Source: CAYVMD01 sp964452465
GTDB taxonomy: Bacteria; Armatimonadota; JACIXR01
Direction: 5' to 3'
Assembly: GCA_964452465.1 (NCBI GenBank)
Contig: CAYVMD010000014.1
Location: 1 to 49,873 of the forward strand
Length of the DNA: 49,873 bases
In this document: positions 32,792 through 40,994 of the stretch, piece by piece
How the letters are laid out: the number at the start of each line of letters is the position of its first letter
Position numbering within the stretch: position 1 is the stretch's first letter
Made by a program: the position numbers and the translations under genes
The notes under the pieces: model-generated
Database searches by the model: none
What the model saw: the letters and a program-made list of their open reading frames with translations, nothing else
What the model was told of the DNA's origin: nothing

Positions 32792-33766
32792 TTAACTTCT
32801 CGTTCTCTGGGTAAGGCTGAGATTCCAGAAGCCGTTCAGGTACTTGGCTTGGACAGCGATGAGGGTAGCGTTTGCGCTCGATCTCCAGCAGAGCGCCTCT
32901 ATCGTTACCCCTTCTCCATCATAAGCCTTCACCTTTAGAGCGAGAACGGTCCCGTTCACCGCTTCCACGATCTTCCCCTCGCTATCTATCTTGAATTTCT
33001 CTTTATCCTTCAGGGCTTCTTTAAGATCATAAATGTTCTCCGAGAGAACCCTCAGTTTGGAGAATAGGGCTTCCTGCCCTTCCTTGGTTAGACCCAGGTT
33101 ATCTGTAGCCACCGCGATGAAGCCATTCTTTCCACCACCTTCGTAGAAAGCCTTCTTAAGCACCCCGGAGTAAAGTTCCACGAGTTTCTCTTCTTCCTTG
33201 CTCAACTTCTTCTCCTGCTTTAGGGGAGCGCCATCATAGGGGCAGAATTCCCATTGGGGATCCATTTCCCTTCCGCACTGAGGGCAGACGACTTTCCCCT
33301 GCAATTCCTGCAGTTTGTTCTTCAATTCCTTTAACTCTTCCTTTACTTCCTTCACTTCCTCCTTGGTCTTCTCCAACTCTTCCTTCGTCTCCAATAGTTG
33401 CAATGCAAGAGCGAGATCCAAGGAAGGATAGACAGGCTGATAGACGATGGGAGGGTAGTAAGGATAGGAGGGTGGAGGAGCATAGATTATAACTTCCCTA
33501 TAGCGAAGAGGGAGGCGATAGCCAAGGACTACGGAGGTAGAAGGATAAGGGGTGAAGGATATGTGAATATGGGGCTTGGTTGCCACACCTACAATAGAAG
33601 AAGCGGAGGGAGGGACATAGGTTTGGGATAGGTTAGGATGTAGTGCTTTATCGAAGTTTTTCCCCATCTTGGCAAGCAAAGCGTCAATGGTGGAAGGGAT
33701 ATCGGTGGGGAAGGCACAGGCAAAAGCGCTCACCATCACCAAAAGGGCGATTATCTTTCTTCCCAC
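32792..33766 (-). CDS. Exported coiled-coil protein with zinc ribbon, function unknown
   Basis: Not a recognised family. About 324 residues: a signal peptide (KIIALLVMVSAFACAFP), a Pro/Tyr/Ser-rich low-complexity stretch (APPPSYPYYPPIVYQPVYP), a Glu/Lys coiled coil of about 40 residues (KTKEEVKEVKEELKELK), a zinc ribbon CPQCG...FCPYDG, another helical part and a C-terminal beta-rich segment. Zinc ribbons after a signal peptide are unusual. I prefer GTG 33766 to GTG 33775, since the latter overlaps the AGGAGG ribosome site and the former is eight bases beyond it. A -10 like TATAAT lies at 33799-33794 on the minus strand. Confidence 0.75.
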   Translation of the reverse strand: MGRKIIALLVMVSAFACAFPTDIPSTIDALLAKMGKNFDKALHPNLSQTYVPPSASSIVGVATKPHIHISFTPYPSTSVVLGYRLPLRYREVIIYAPPPSYPYYPPIVYQPVYPSLDLALALQLLETKEELEKTKEEVKEVKEELKELKNKLQELQGKVVCPQCGREMDPQWEFCPYDGAPLKQEKKLSKEEEKLVELYSGVLKKAFYEGGGKNGFIAVATDNLGLTKEGQEALFSKLRVLSENIYDLKEALKDKEKFKIDSEGKIVEAVNGTVLALKVKAYDGEGVTIEALCWRSSANATLIAVQAKYLNGFWNLSLTQRTRS

Positions 33767-33793
33767 ATTCGTCACCTCCTTTCCCTAAAATTA

Positions 33794-33799
33794 ATTATA
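33794..33799 (-). promoter_or_regulatory. Probable -10 element for the exported zinc-ribbon gene
   Basis: Minus-strand TATAAT (plus ATTATA) lies 27 bases ahead of the preferred GTG start and just before AAAGGAGG. The -35 candidate at 17 bases, TTCCAA, is poor. The rest of the 33767-33965 gap shows no gene or repeat that I can support. Confidence 0.4.
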
Positions 33800-33965
33800 G
33801 CAATTTGAAGGAGCTTTTGGAAGAGGAGGAAGGTTCCACCCCAAACAGCATCTCCCTGCCGATCGCGATTCCCAGCCCCCCAAAATGCTTTATCCAGGAT
33901 GGCTTGCTCCGCTGGATGTTCCCCTGGGTAGAATTCCCCTTAAAGCCCCCTTGCCCTGCTTCCCT

Positions 33966-36900
33966 TCAATTTTCTATCTTTCCATCCAACAAGTTCCTGA
34001 AGTTTAAGAACCCACAACTGACAAGATAATTGATGAGCCGTTTTGCTTTCTCGCATGTGCAGGGCTTCTGTAACCCTACCTTAAGGATCTTCTCGATCAC
34101 CTTGCGAGCATCATGGATGGTCTTTTTGCTACTTGACTTTATAATAATATCTAAATATTCAACCGACTTTTCGGGCTCGGCTTCCACATTTTCAGCCAAG
34201 ATCTCCAGCAATAGCAATACATCGTAGAACTGTCTCTTATCCACACGCCTATCGGCAGGCTCTACCTTACTTATAACATCCAACGATTCCCAAAGTCTGT
34301 CGATAGCCCACGCCGTATCAAATTTGCCAGATGCAATCCACCAATTGAAAGCAAACATCTCCAGCACAAAGTCGGTAGGAGATTTTTGAGCCTCAGCGAG
34401 GCGAAATTTCCATAATTGCTTTAACCGATCGATGATCTCGGGAGGAATTTCCTCGCTTGGTTGTTGCCCAAACCATTGCCCTATAAACCTCATTACATAC
34501 GATCTGAGGTCATCCGGCGCTTTCCCCCAGAAAGACCTGAGCAAGGGATCCTCAAGGGAAATCTTCCCCCAGCAGTAGAATACCATGAGGTGTTCCGCAA
34601 GGCTTTTATCTGGATCCCCAGGCCACTGGATGTGGCTCCGGCGCTTACCAATTCGTTCCACTGCATAATGATACTGTTCCTGAAGAATATCAAACAAATC
34701 CGAACCAGGGTACCAGGAGTCCACATAAGGGTTCCAAAGAATATCAGACAAAACCGGATAATGGCGCCAGGAGACCACATAAGTGTTCCATGCTGTTTCA
34801 AAGAACACCTCTTGATCTGGAGCCATAGGGAAGATGCGTTCTGCATTTTCTTGCGCCCATTTGGCATCCAAATGGACGAGCTGGGGGAACTTCTCGCCAT
34901 AGACCGAACGGATGGCAAGCGAAGGCTCGCGGGACACATCGAGATGTTTCTCTAGCACCTCCCGCACCTCGGGCATTTCCTCGAAGCCTCGGCGGATTCT
35001 CTCCAAGGCATCCACCTGCTTCTCCAAGTGCCGCCGCACCCAAAGTGCATAAGAAATTACAGCATGCATCGCCTTACCCCGAGTCGTATTGATCGAGAGA
35101 TTCACTGGATCCATATTGGGACCGCCGTATTTCTCTTCATATTCTGGTGTGGGCTCGGGATCCTCGGTTAGCGGTTGGAGAATATCCCAGACTTTTTCGC
35201 GTAATTCAAAAGGTATGCTGGCAGGAGAATCCGAAAAGCCTTTATTAAGCAAGTCCGCGATCTCTTTGCGGGTCTCACCCCAATCACCCCAATCAATCCC
35301 CGCCTCTATTCCCTCCACTTGCCTTCCCGGAATCTCGCGCGGTTGCTCCAGAACCCAATGGCAAAGATCGAGCACCGGATCCCAATCGAAGACCTTCAGG
35401 TGCTCAAGACCTTGCCCTAGCCCGCAAAGGAAAGCACGGATATAAATGGGTTTCAAACCTTGAAATTGCATCGCCTCCGAAGCAAAGCGCTCCGGCTCCT
35501 CGCTGACCACGGAACAAAGCTCCTTTGCCAATTTTCGAGGGGTCTCTCCTCGGAAAGAAGCATTAGGGGCTGGAGGTTCCCATCTTCTGAGGAAGTCCAC
35601 GATTTCCGGAACGGACGTCTCCTTAAGCTCCTCCTTCGTCTTGGGACTTGTGTCTTTTACCCATTGGGAATACAAAAGGAACTCGGGATGCGGCGGTTCG
35701 CAATACTTTGCGCGGAGTTCTTCATACCGTTTCCGCCACTCCGCCGGCAGGTTCTCAGGTCCGATCCTTGCCAGTTGATCCAATTGCTCCTCTTCCCCAC
35801 CTGACCTATCCTCGATCCAGGAAAGAATCTGAGCCCTGCCCCCTTCCGAGAGCGTGGAGAAGCACTTCCTTAGCAGCAGGGTATACTCGTGCCATACCCC
35901 CCAGTCATAGAATAGTTTGCGGTCCGTCAACCGTTCTTCGATCAATGGAAACACCTGCTCGTCCTGATCAGCAAAAATTCTGAGGATATGAAGAGCAATT
36001 CGCTGAAATATCTTCCATTTCCTTTGCTCGAGGACCTTCACAACCTCCTCCACAATAGCCTTACCGGAGCGCACCATGAGCTCCGCACCGTCGCGCACGC
36101 CGCTTACAAGCACATCCTTGAGGGTGGGGAGAGGAAAGTTTTGCGGATGATCCTCTATCGCAGGACGCCACACATCGGAGTGATCCTCCGGTTCCTTATT
36201 TTGAGGATAAGAGGATCTAACGGCTTTTTCCAAGATATCGCAGAGGAGATGAAGCGCGGGAAGACCAATCTCCTGAATCAATTCCGGATAGTAATTCTTC
36301 AGGATCTGCTCGTAATACCACCCGTTGAAGCGCGCCTGTAGCGCCGCTCCTTCGCCGGCTGGGGATACATCCAAGAGAACACGGGCCATATCCAAAGCCT
36401 CCTTGGTCTTGCCTCCCTTTAACCAACCGACGATTAACTTCCCTATTTTGTCAGGTGGGAAGAAATGATAGGGGCTCTCCATCTCCACCCACTTCTTCAC
36501 CTTTTCCCAGAGTCGGGCAGAGAGCTCTACCGGCATAGCAAGCGCTGCCTCTAAAAGGTCGTGGTGCACGAGTACATTATCCGTATCTTCCATCTTCCGG
36601 ATGATGAGGTACACGATCTTCGGCTCGTATTTTGCCATACGTGCCAAATACTTAGCCTCATCCCAATTGAGAAAACGAACGCCATCTTCATCCCGTACCG
36701 CCGGCGCCGGACGCTTGAAGAAGCATTCCTCCCAAAGTGGCTTGAGCCACTCACGATGCTCCAGCCTCTGGAAGAAATAGTTTCGTAATATCCTATTGTT
36801 AGGAATTTCATTAGCAAGTTTCTTAATGTCCTCTTGTTTAGGCTGGGGTTTCTTAAGCATCTCGTCAAGAATTGGAAACCATTTGAGGAAGAATACTTCG

Positions 36901-37400
36901 CGTATTCCCTGGAGAATAACCTCGAGCCAGTCCAGGCTTTCTTTCCACAGGTCCTGAATTTCCTCGACTGGCCGGAGTCCCTCAAGTCCTAACCGATGCA
37001 CTAATCTATGCAAACTGTCCGCAAGATTAAACCACGCTCTCAAAATCCGCTCACGCTGGCCAGGCTCAAACAGTGCGACAATTTGTTGTATTTGTTTCTT
37101 GTGGACTCCCTCACCTTTTTGCTCTGCCTGAGGGAAATCCTCCTTTGAGCCTTCCTTAGTAGATTGGCCTTCGCTTGCAACAGGGAGTAAGACTTTGCGA
37201 AGCGCGCTTTCGATTTCCCGAAGGCAGTGGGCGACATAGTGCGATGTGCCCCGAAGCATACCAGGATTTGCCATCATACAGCATGCATCGTGGAAGAAAT
37301 CTGCCAGTCCAGGGCCAAGAACTTTGAGGTCTTCGTAGATCCTTTTCTGCCTATGATCGTTGAACGGAAAAGACCCAGAAGATAGAGGCGGTGTTTCCAT
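33966..37400 (-). CDS. Large orphan protein (1144 residues), mostly alpha-helical, function unknown
   Basis: No family recognised with certainty. The frame is intact. The protein looks helical and cytoplasmic, without signal peptide, membrane segment, Walker motif or known catalytic motif. It is rich in Trp and charged residues. An N-terminal segment, ADFFHDACCMM then HYVAHCLREIESALRKVL (residues 34-72), is followed by a charged linker (75-105) and helical hairpin-like stretches suggestive of HEAT/TPR-type solenoids. Arginine is often CGC or CGG and glycine GGC or GGT, unlike neighbouring genes that favour AGG and GGA, so horizontal acquisition is likely. ATG 37400 has GGGAGG eight bases upstream. 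Such large helical orphans sometimes belong to defence islands; here no partner gene is present. Confidence 0.7.
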   Translation of the reverse strand: METPPLSSGSFPFNDHRQKRIYEDLKVLGPGLADFFHDACCMMANPGMLRGTSHYVAHCLREIESALRKVLLPVASEGQSTKEGSKEDFPQAEQKGEGVHKKQIQQIVALFEPGQRERILRAWFNLADSLHRLVHRLGLEGLRPVEEIQDLWKESLDWLEVILQGIREVFFLKWFPILDEMLKKPQPKQEDIKKLANEIPNNRILRNYFFQRLEHREWLKPLWEECFFKRPAPAVRDEDGVRFLNWDEAKYLARMAKYEPKIVYLIIRKMEDTDNVLVHHDLLEAALAMPVELSARLWEKVKKWVEMESPYHFFPPDKIGKLIVGWLKGGKTKEALDMARVLLDVSPAGEGAALQARFNGWYYEQILKNYYPELIQEIGLPALHLLCDILEKAVRSSYPQNKEPEDHSDVWRPAIEDHPQNFPLPTLKDVLVSGVRDGAELMVRSGKAIVEEVVKVLEQRKWKIFQRIALHILRIFADQDEQVFPLIEERLTDRKLFYDWGVWHEYTLLLRKCFSTLSEGGRAQILSWIEDRSGGEEEQLDQLARIGPENLPAEWRKRYEELRAKYCEPPHPEFLLYSQWVKDTSPKTKEELKETSVPEIVDFLRRWEPPAPNASFRGETPRKLAKELCSVVSEEPERFASEAMQFQGLKPIYIRAFLCGLGQGLEHLKVFDWDPVLDLCHWVLEQPREIPGRQVEGIEAGIDWGDWGETRKEIADLLNKGFSDSPASIPFELREKVWDILQPLTEDPEPTPEYEEKYGGPNMDPVNLSINTTRGKAMHAVISYALWVRRHLEKQVDALERIRRGFEEMPEVREVLEKHLDVSREPSLAIRSVYGEKFPQLVHLDAKWAQENAERIFPMAPDQEVFFETAWNTYVVSWRHYPVLSDILWNPYVDSWYPGSDLFDILQEQYHYAVERIGKRRSHIQWPGDPDKSLAEHLMVFYCWGKISLEDPLLRSFWGKAPDDLRSYVMRFIGQWFGQQPSEEIPPEIIDRLKQLWKFRLAEAQKSPTDFVLEMFAFNWWIASGKFDTAWAIDRLWESLDVISKVEPADRRVDKRQFYDVLLLLEILAENVEAEPEKSVEYLDIIIKSSSKKTIHDARKVIEKILKVGLQKPCTCEKAKRLINYLVSCGFLNFRNLLDGKIEN

Positions 37401-37420
37401 CACACATCCCTCCCGAATAA

Positions 37421-37476
37421 ACTTCTTGCGCTATAAGCCTTTTCAAACTTACGTTGCCACAATGAGAACATATTCC
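37421..37476 (-). repeat. Degenerate direct repeat, copy 1
   Basis: Shares ACTTCTTG, ATAAGCCTTTTCA, TTACRTTGCCAC and AACATATTCC in the same order with copy 2 at 37542-37600. The spacing between copies is about 120 bases. On the minus strand the copy reads like a peptide ICSHCGNVSLKRLIAQEVY, but no frame carries it far. Its outer end coincides with the left inverted repeat. Confidence 0.6.
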
Positions 37477-37541
37477 ACCTTCTTTCTAAACAGGTTCATC
37501 TTACTTAATCCTACACATTCTCCCTTTCTTCTCTATAATAT

Positions 37542-37600
37542 ACTTCTTGTGCCATAAGCCTTTTCAGGATTACATTGCCACCATAATAATAACATATTCC
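37542..37600 (-). repeat. Degenerate direct repeat, copy 2
   Basis: Same order of blocks as copy 1 with a four-base insertion (CATAATAATAACATATTCC) and scattered substitutions. On the minus strand it reads GGNVILKRLMAQEVY. Two diverged copies only, so it is not a CRISPR array; it could mark duplicated ends of a mobile element or a coding relic. Confidence 0.6.
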
Positions 37601-37887
37601 AAAAACTTTTGTAAAGGCGCAAACAAAATATGATAATGCGCTGGGAAAGAAGCAAGGGGGAAGGGGCAAATTTAAACTCCCTCTTCTCGAAAGGATAATG
37701 ATGAGCTGCTCTTCCTTCGCCATCATCCCACCTTTGTCTTATGGGGTTTTTGTTTGATCTTTATGAGAGCAATGCTTAAGCGAACACGGAAAGGATGGCA
37801 AGGAGGATGTCCTTAACAGGAAAAGGGAAGAAGAGCTTCCTTCTTATTACGCAAGAAGTTTATTTTGTTCCGGGTAAGTAAGATGGT

Positions 37888-37915
37888 TTGCCTAAATGGG
37901 CAAGGGTGTTATAAT
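37888..37915 (+). promoter_or_regulatory. Sigma-70-type promoter for rpmB
   Basis: TTGCCT (37888-37893), 16-base spacer, TATAAT (37910-37915). Transcription would begin near 37922, followed by GAAGGAGG and the rpmB ATG at 37948. It lies just outside the repeat-bounded block. Confidence 0.65.
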
Positions 37916-37947
37916 TGCTTCTTACCTATCCTGAAGGAGGTTTCGAG

Positions 37948-38142
37948 ATGGCAAAGGTCTGTGCAATATGTGGGAAAGGTCCCCTAACCGGCTCCAGCAT
38001 AAGCCACTCCCATAGGGTAATAAAGAGGCGGTTTTTGCCCAATTTACAGAAAGTGAGGATTTCAACCCCTGAGGGGGTAAAGAAAGTGCGCGTCTGCGCC
38101 AAATGCCTGAAGGCAGGCAAGGTGCAGAAAGCGGTTTCCTAA
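37948..38142 (+). CDS. rpmB: 50S ribosomal protein L28
   Basis: Large-subunit protein of 64 residues: MAKVCAICGKGPLTGSSISHSH followed by the basic RRFLPNLQKVRI and C-terminal VCAKCLKAGKVQKAV. Two CxxC pairs (CAIC, CAKC) form the zinc-binding C+ version. ATG 37948 is chosen over an upstream TTG (37915) since L28 always begins MAxxC and GAAGGAGG is correctly placed. Monocistronic with its own promoter; the downstream DNA is a pseudogene on the same strand. Confidence 0.96.
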   Translation: MAKVCAICGKGPLTGSSISHSHRVIKRRFLPNLQKVRISTPEGVKKVRVCAKCLKAGKVQKAVS

Positions 38143-38227
38143 ATCTTAAAGTATTTGTAGGATTCCCCACCTACCTATTGACCCCTCTTCCCTCCCAAGC
38201 TACGCCTAGCCCGAAGGAGGCGAGGCA

Positions 38228-39124
38228 ATGGCATATAGAATCCCCACACTCTGCTTCCCCGCTAAAGTGCGTTCCCAACTCACCAAATCCTGGGGGCAAT
38301 CGGAGGTCGCCTTTGCTCGATTTCGATGGTAAGCCAGTGGAAAAGGAAAAGGGACTCGCTCGAGTTTGCCTCCTTTGGAAAACGGATATTACGCCTTGGT
38401 TGGGGAGGCTCGAGGGTAAGGTTTGGCTCCCATTAAGAGGGAGGTATCGCTTGGCATCCTCGAACCCTTGAGCCAACCTCCTCGCGCCGCTCATCCCATC
38501 TGCTTGGATGCGGGGATGAGCTGGTCCTATGCTCCCGACACGGAACGACTGGATACCGCCTGTTATATCTGCGAGATAGCGGGCATCCGCACCCTACACG
38601 ATCGCCTCTGGTGGGGTGAGGTAGAGAAGGGATAAGGGAAAATGTGCTCGTTGCTTGGGGCAAGGAAGGCGCTACCCTCTCTCTTCTGGCAAGGGGTCCC
38701 ATAGTGGATGTCGTGGGAAGGAAAATAAATAAAAGAGGATTGGAAGACCACCCCCGATCCCCATCTCGAGGAGAAACGAGTGTGGCTCCAGATGGGGGTT
38801 AATCCTGAGGAGCCTCGCTCCGGAACGGAGGACGATAAATGGGGCGCCTACATAGAACCTGGGAAGCCCTTCATCATTTCCGCTTGGGTCAACAATTATT
38901 CCGATAAGCCTACAAGGGTAAAAATAGTTTGCCAACCCGCGCCTAAACTCACCCTCCAAGGACCTGCCGAGGTGGAAATAGAAGTAGGATCCTGGGGAAG
39001 AAAGCGCCACGATTTCCGATTGATCGGTGATCACCTCACGCCGGGGGAGGTGTTGAGCGTAGTGGTGATGATGGACGGAGAAAAACGCCAGGATCAGGGC
39101 AAGGTTTACCTGAGGAGCAAGTAG
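38228..39124 (+). pseudogene. Decayed glycoside hydrolase-like gene
   Basis: Protein-like fragments follow one another in different frames with intervening stops: an ATG with AAGGAGG at 38228 and 34 codons; DFDGKPVEKEKG near 38312-38350; LPPLENGYYALVGEAR near 38370-38415; APDTERLDTACYICEIAGIR plus DRLWWGEVEKG ending at 38635; ENVLVAWGKEGATLSLLARG near 38640-38700; then a C-terminal stretch RVWLQMGVNPEEPRSG to 39124. The middle pieces resemble the start of GH39-like barrels, where a line such as 'aGirxxRdrlxWgevE' precedes the catalytic domain, and the end resembles a beta-sandwich. The catalytic barrel itself is almost entirely deleted. At least three frame changes and one large deletion are needed. 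The family call is pattern-based. Confidence 0.7.
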
Positions 39125-39165
39125 CCTCAGGGAAGCTCCCCCCTTATAATCGAAGAAAGGAGGCG

Positions 39166-40893
39166 ATGAAATCGCGAATAGCAAACGCATTTCTCCTCTT
39201 ATCAATAGCATTATTCATCCTTCCTGCCTCAGCAATAGAAAAGCTGACCTTTAAAGGAGGAGTTTTCCTCGATCCTAAGGGCAGGCGGATAGGGCTCTTC
39301 GGCACCTCCTTCGACATCCATTCCAACCTTTGGAATTGGTGGGCGACGAATTGGGAGGAGGTTTTCGATAATTGGGGAAAGCCAGCAATAGACCTCGTTG
39401 CTTCCTATGGGATGAATGTTATAAGGCTCTCCTTCGCAGCACCCTTCTTCATGCCCAAGCCCGGGGTGGGTCCCGATAATCCCCAGTTTCAGGAGGATTT
39501 CGCTCTATTCGAGAAAATGGCGAGGGAGGTCTGGAAGAAGGACGTCAACCTAAAGTATGGTCCCTGTGGTGAAGAATACCTCAAATTCATGGACAAACTT
39601 ATACATTACTGCGGACAGAGAGGAATATATGTGGTATTGGATTGGCATCAGTGGCCGGATGGAAAGGAATGGGCTTGGGGCTGGTGGGAGGGTATTTCCT
39701 TGAAGGAAATCCAAGAAGGGATCGTGGCGGTCTGGAAACTCCTCGCCCATCGCTACAAGGCAGAACCAGCAGTCCTTGGCTTAGACATCCCCTTCAATGA
39801 GCCGACCCAAGATTGGACGATGGACGATAGGACCTATCGCTCCCTGTGTGAGAGGATAATCAAGGAGATAAGGAAGGAAGCGCCGAACAAACTCATCTTT
39901 ATGGAACCCCAAGATTGGGGACATCATTGCGATGTCGATCTTGTCCATCCCGTCTCCCTTTGGGATTTCCCCCCGGGCGTGGATGCGGTCTACCCTCACT
40001 ATTATCTGGGCATGCACTATCCAAATACCGAGAGGGAAGAAGGATATAAAGGTTGGTTAGCCAATTGGCTCTCCTGGTTCCATAAGCCGACAGCCATAGG
40101 AGAATGGGACCCCGCAGAGGGCATCCTCCACGGCTTCGAACCCGCTACCCCTGAGGCGGTCGCCAGGCTGATAGATGCTCACCTCTCTTACTTCTACGCC
40201 CAAGGGGTTCAAATGTTAAACCAATGGGCGTGGTATGGCGACCCTTGGAAGAGGAAAGGAGCGGAAACGGTTTTCAAATTCATCCCCTTTTGGAAGGAGC
40301 ATCCTCCCCTATCCTTCGAGGAAGCAGGGGCGAAGGTAGCGCTGGTTTGCAATTCTCACTACCGAGCGAGTTATGGAAGAACAGAGGATTTCCAATTCCT
40401 CGTTGACGAACTCCTCAACTGCCATGTTGTCCCCTTCAAGACTCTCTTCGAGGAGCAGATCCTCGCCAGCTCCAAGGTGCTCAAGAACTTCAAAGCTCTA
40501 ATAGTTTATACCAAGGGTATGAGCCAGGAGGCACTGGAGAAAATTCGCCATTCCGGCGTCCCCGCCTTCTTTGTCGAGAAGGTGGAAAAGGATAAACCGG
40601 TGGGGATCGCTCGATTCCTGCGAGGTCATGGTATCGACTACGATGACAAGACCTCAAAGGAGCTCCTAATAGGATATGGATGGGGTGGATTCTTGATATT
40701 CGAACGCTATGGGCAGGAAGGGGAATTCGAGGTGCATCCTTGCCTCCCCCGGAGGGGACGAATTGTCATCCTGGATTACGAAACTAAGGAGGTAGTGGCG
40801 AAAGGAAGCGCAAAGGAGATCCAGGAAAGGGGATTTAAAGCGAAATTAGAGGCAAATAGAGCAAAATTATACGAGTGGAAGGCAGAGGATTAA
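39166..40893 (+). CDS. Secreted glycoside hydrolase family 5-like enzyme
   Basis: 575 residues with a signal peptide ending near ASA (residue 23). The GH5/cellulase barrel spans about 25-350: GLFGTSFDIHSNLW, MNVIRLSF, VVLDWHQWPDG, acid/base E212 in DIPFNEPTQDW, VYPHYYLGMHYP and nucleophile E313 in AIGEWDPAEG. The remaining 200 residues form a separate domain (glutamine amidotransferase-like look: KVALVCNSHYR, FKALIVYTKGM) and a short beta-rich end. ATG 39166 follows AAAGGAGGCG. Likely attacks beta-glucan or mannan outside the cell, in keeping with the beta-mannosidase at 27559. Exact substrate unknown. Confidence 0.86.
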   Translation: MKSRIANAFLLLSIALFILPASAIEKLTFKGGVFLDPKGRRIGLFGTSFDIHSNLWNWWATNWEEVFDNWGKPAIDLVASYGMNVIRLSFAAPFFMPKPGVGPDNPQFQEDFALFEKMAREVWKKDVNLKYGPCGEEYLKFMDKLIHYCGQRGIYVVLDWHQWPDGKEWAWGWWEGISLKEIQEGIVAVWKLLAHRYKAEPAVLGLDIPFNEPTQDWTMDDRTYRSLCERIIKEIRKEAPNKLIFMEPQDWGHHCDVDLVHPVSLWDFPPGVDAVYPHYYLGMHYPNTEREEGYKGWLANWLSWFHKPTAIGEWDPAEGILHGFEPATPEAVARLIDAHLSYFYAQGVQMLNQWAWYGDPWKRKGAETVFKFIPFWKEHPPLSFEEAGAKVALVCNSHYRASYGRTEDFQFLVDELLNCHVVPFKTLFEEQILASSKVLKNFKALIVYTKGMSQEALEKIRHSGVPAFFVEKVEKDKPVGIARFLRGHGIDYDDKTSKELLIGYGWGGFLIFERYGQEGEFEVHPCLPRRGRIVILDYETKEVVAKGSAKEIQERGFKAKLEANRAKLYEWKAED

Positions 40894-40916
40894 CGAGAAT
40901 GCTTCTCTTTCCCCAT

Positions 40917-40946
40917 TTGGCAAACAAAGGGAAGCTCTGGTATAAT
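40917..40946 (+). promoter_or_regulatory. Promoter of pyrG
   Basis: TTGGCA (40917-40922), 18-base spacer, TATAAT (40941-40946), about 50 bases before the pyrG ATG. The leader between contains AAGGGGTGA as ribosome binding site. No G/C-rich initial run followed by a hairpin, as in Gram-positive pyrG attenuation, is obvious. A 5-bp hairpin GAGAA-TGC-TTCTC followed by TTT at 40895-40910 just upstream might be a weak terminator for GH5. Confidence 0.6.
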
Positions 40947-40994
40947 TGAAATAGCGAAAGGCAGGCAAGGAAAAATTACAAGGGGTGATTTTAG

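Larger units (their letters stand above)
37416..37864. repeat. Non-coding block bounded by a 22-bp imperfect inverted repeat (MITE-like)
   Basis: The left end 37416-37437 and right end 37843-37864 are inverted copies with 20 of 22 positions matching, including an exact 15-base core: AATAAACTTCTTGCG on the left, CGCAAGAAGTTTATT on the right. The enclosed roughly 450 bases are richer in A/T than the neighbours and hold no credible gene; the 71-codon minus-strand frame at 37511-37726 has no recognisable features. No clear target-site duplication is seen. This could be a miniature inverted-repeat element or a relic of one; the call is inference from structure. Confidence 0.45.

Noticed and set aside
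33767..33965. Gene in the gap between the zinc-ribbon gene and the orphan gene
   Set aside because: No frame with a ribosome site or recognisable product; holds only a likely -10 element.
37421..37600. Possible CRISPR repeats
   Set aside because: Only two strongly diverged copies about 120 bases apart; CRISPR repeats are near-identical with short regular spacers.
37511..37726. 71-codon minus-strand frame as a gene
   Set aside because: No recognisable domain, no good ribosome site, and it ends in the direct repeat; more likely part of the repeat-bounded block.
39145..39150. TATAAT as promoter of the GH5 gene
   Set aside because: Transcription would start inside the ribosome binding site, and no -35 is present.
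40895..40910. Rho-independent terminator after the GH5 gene
   Set aside because: Five-base stem without G/C strength and only three T; too weak to list as a feature.
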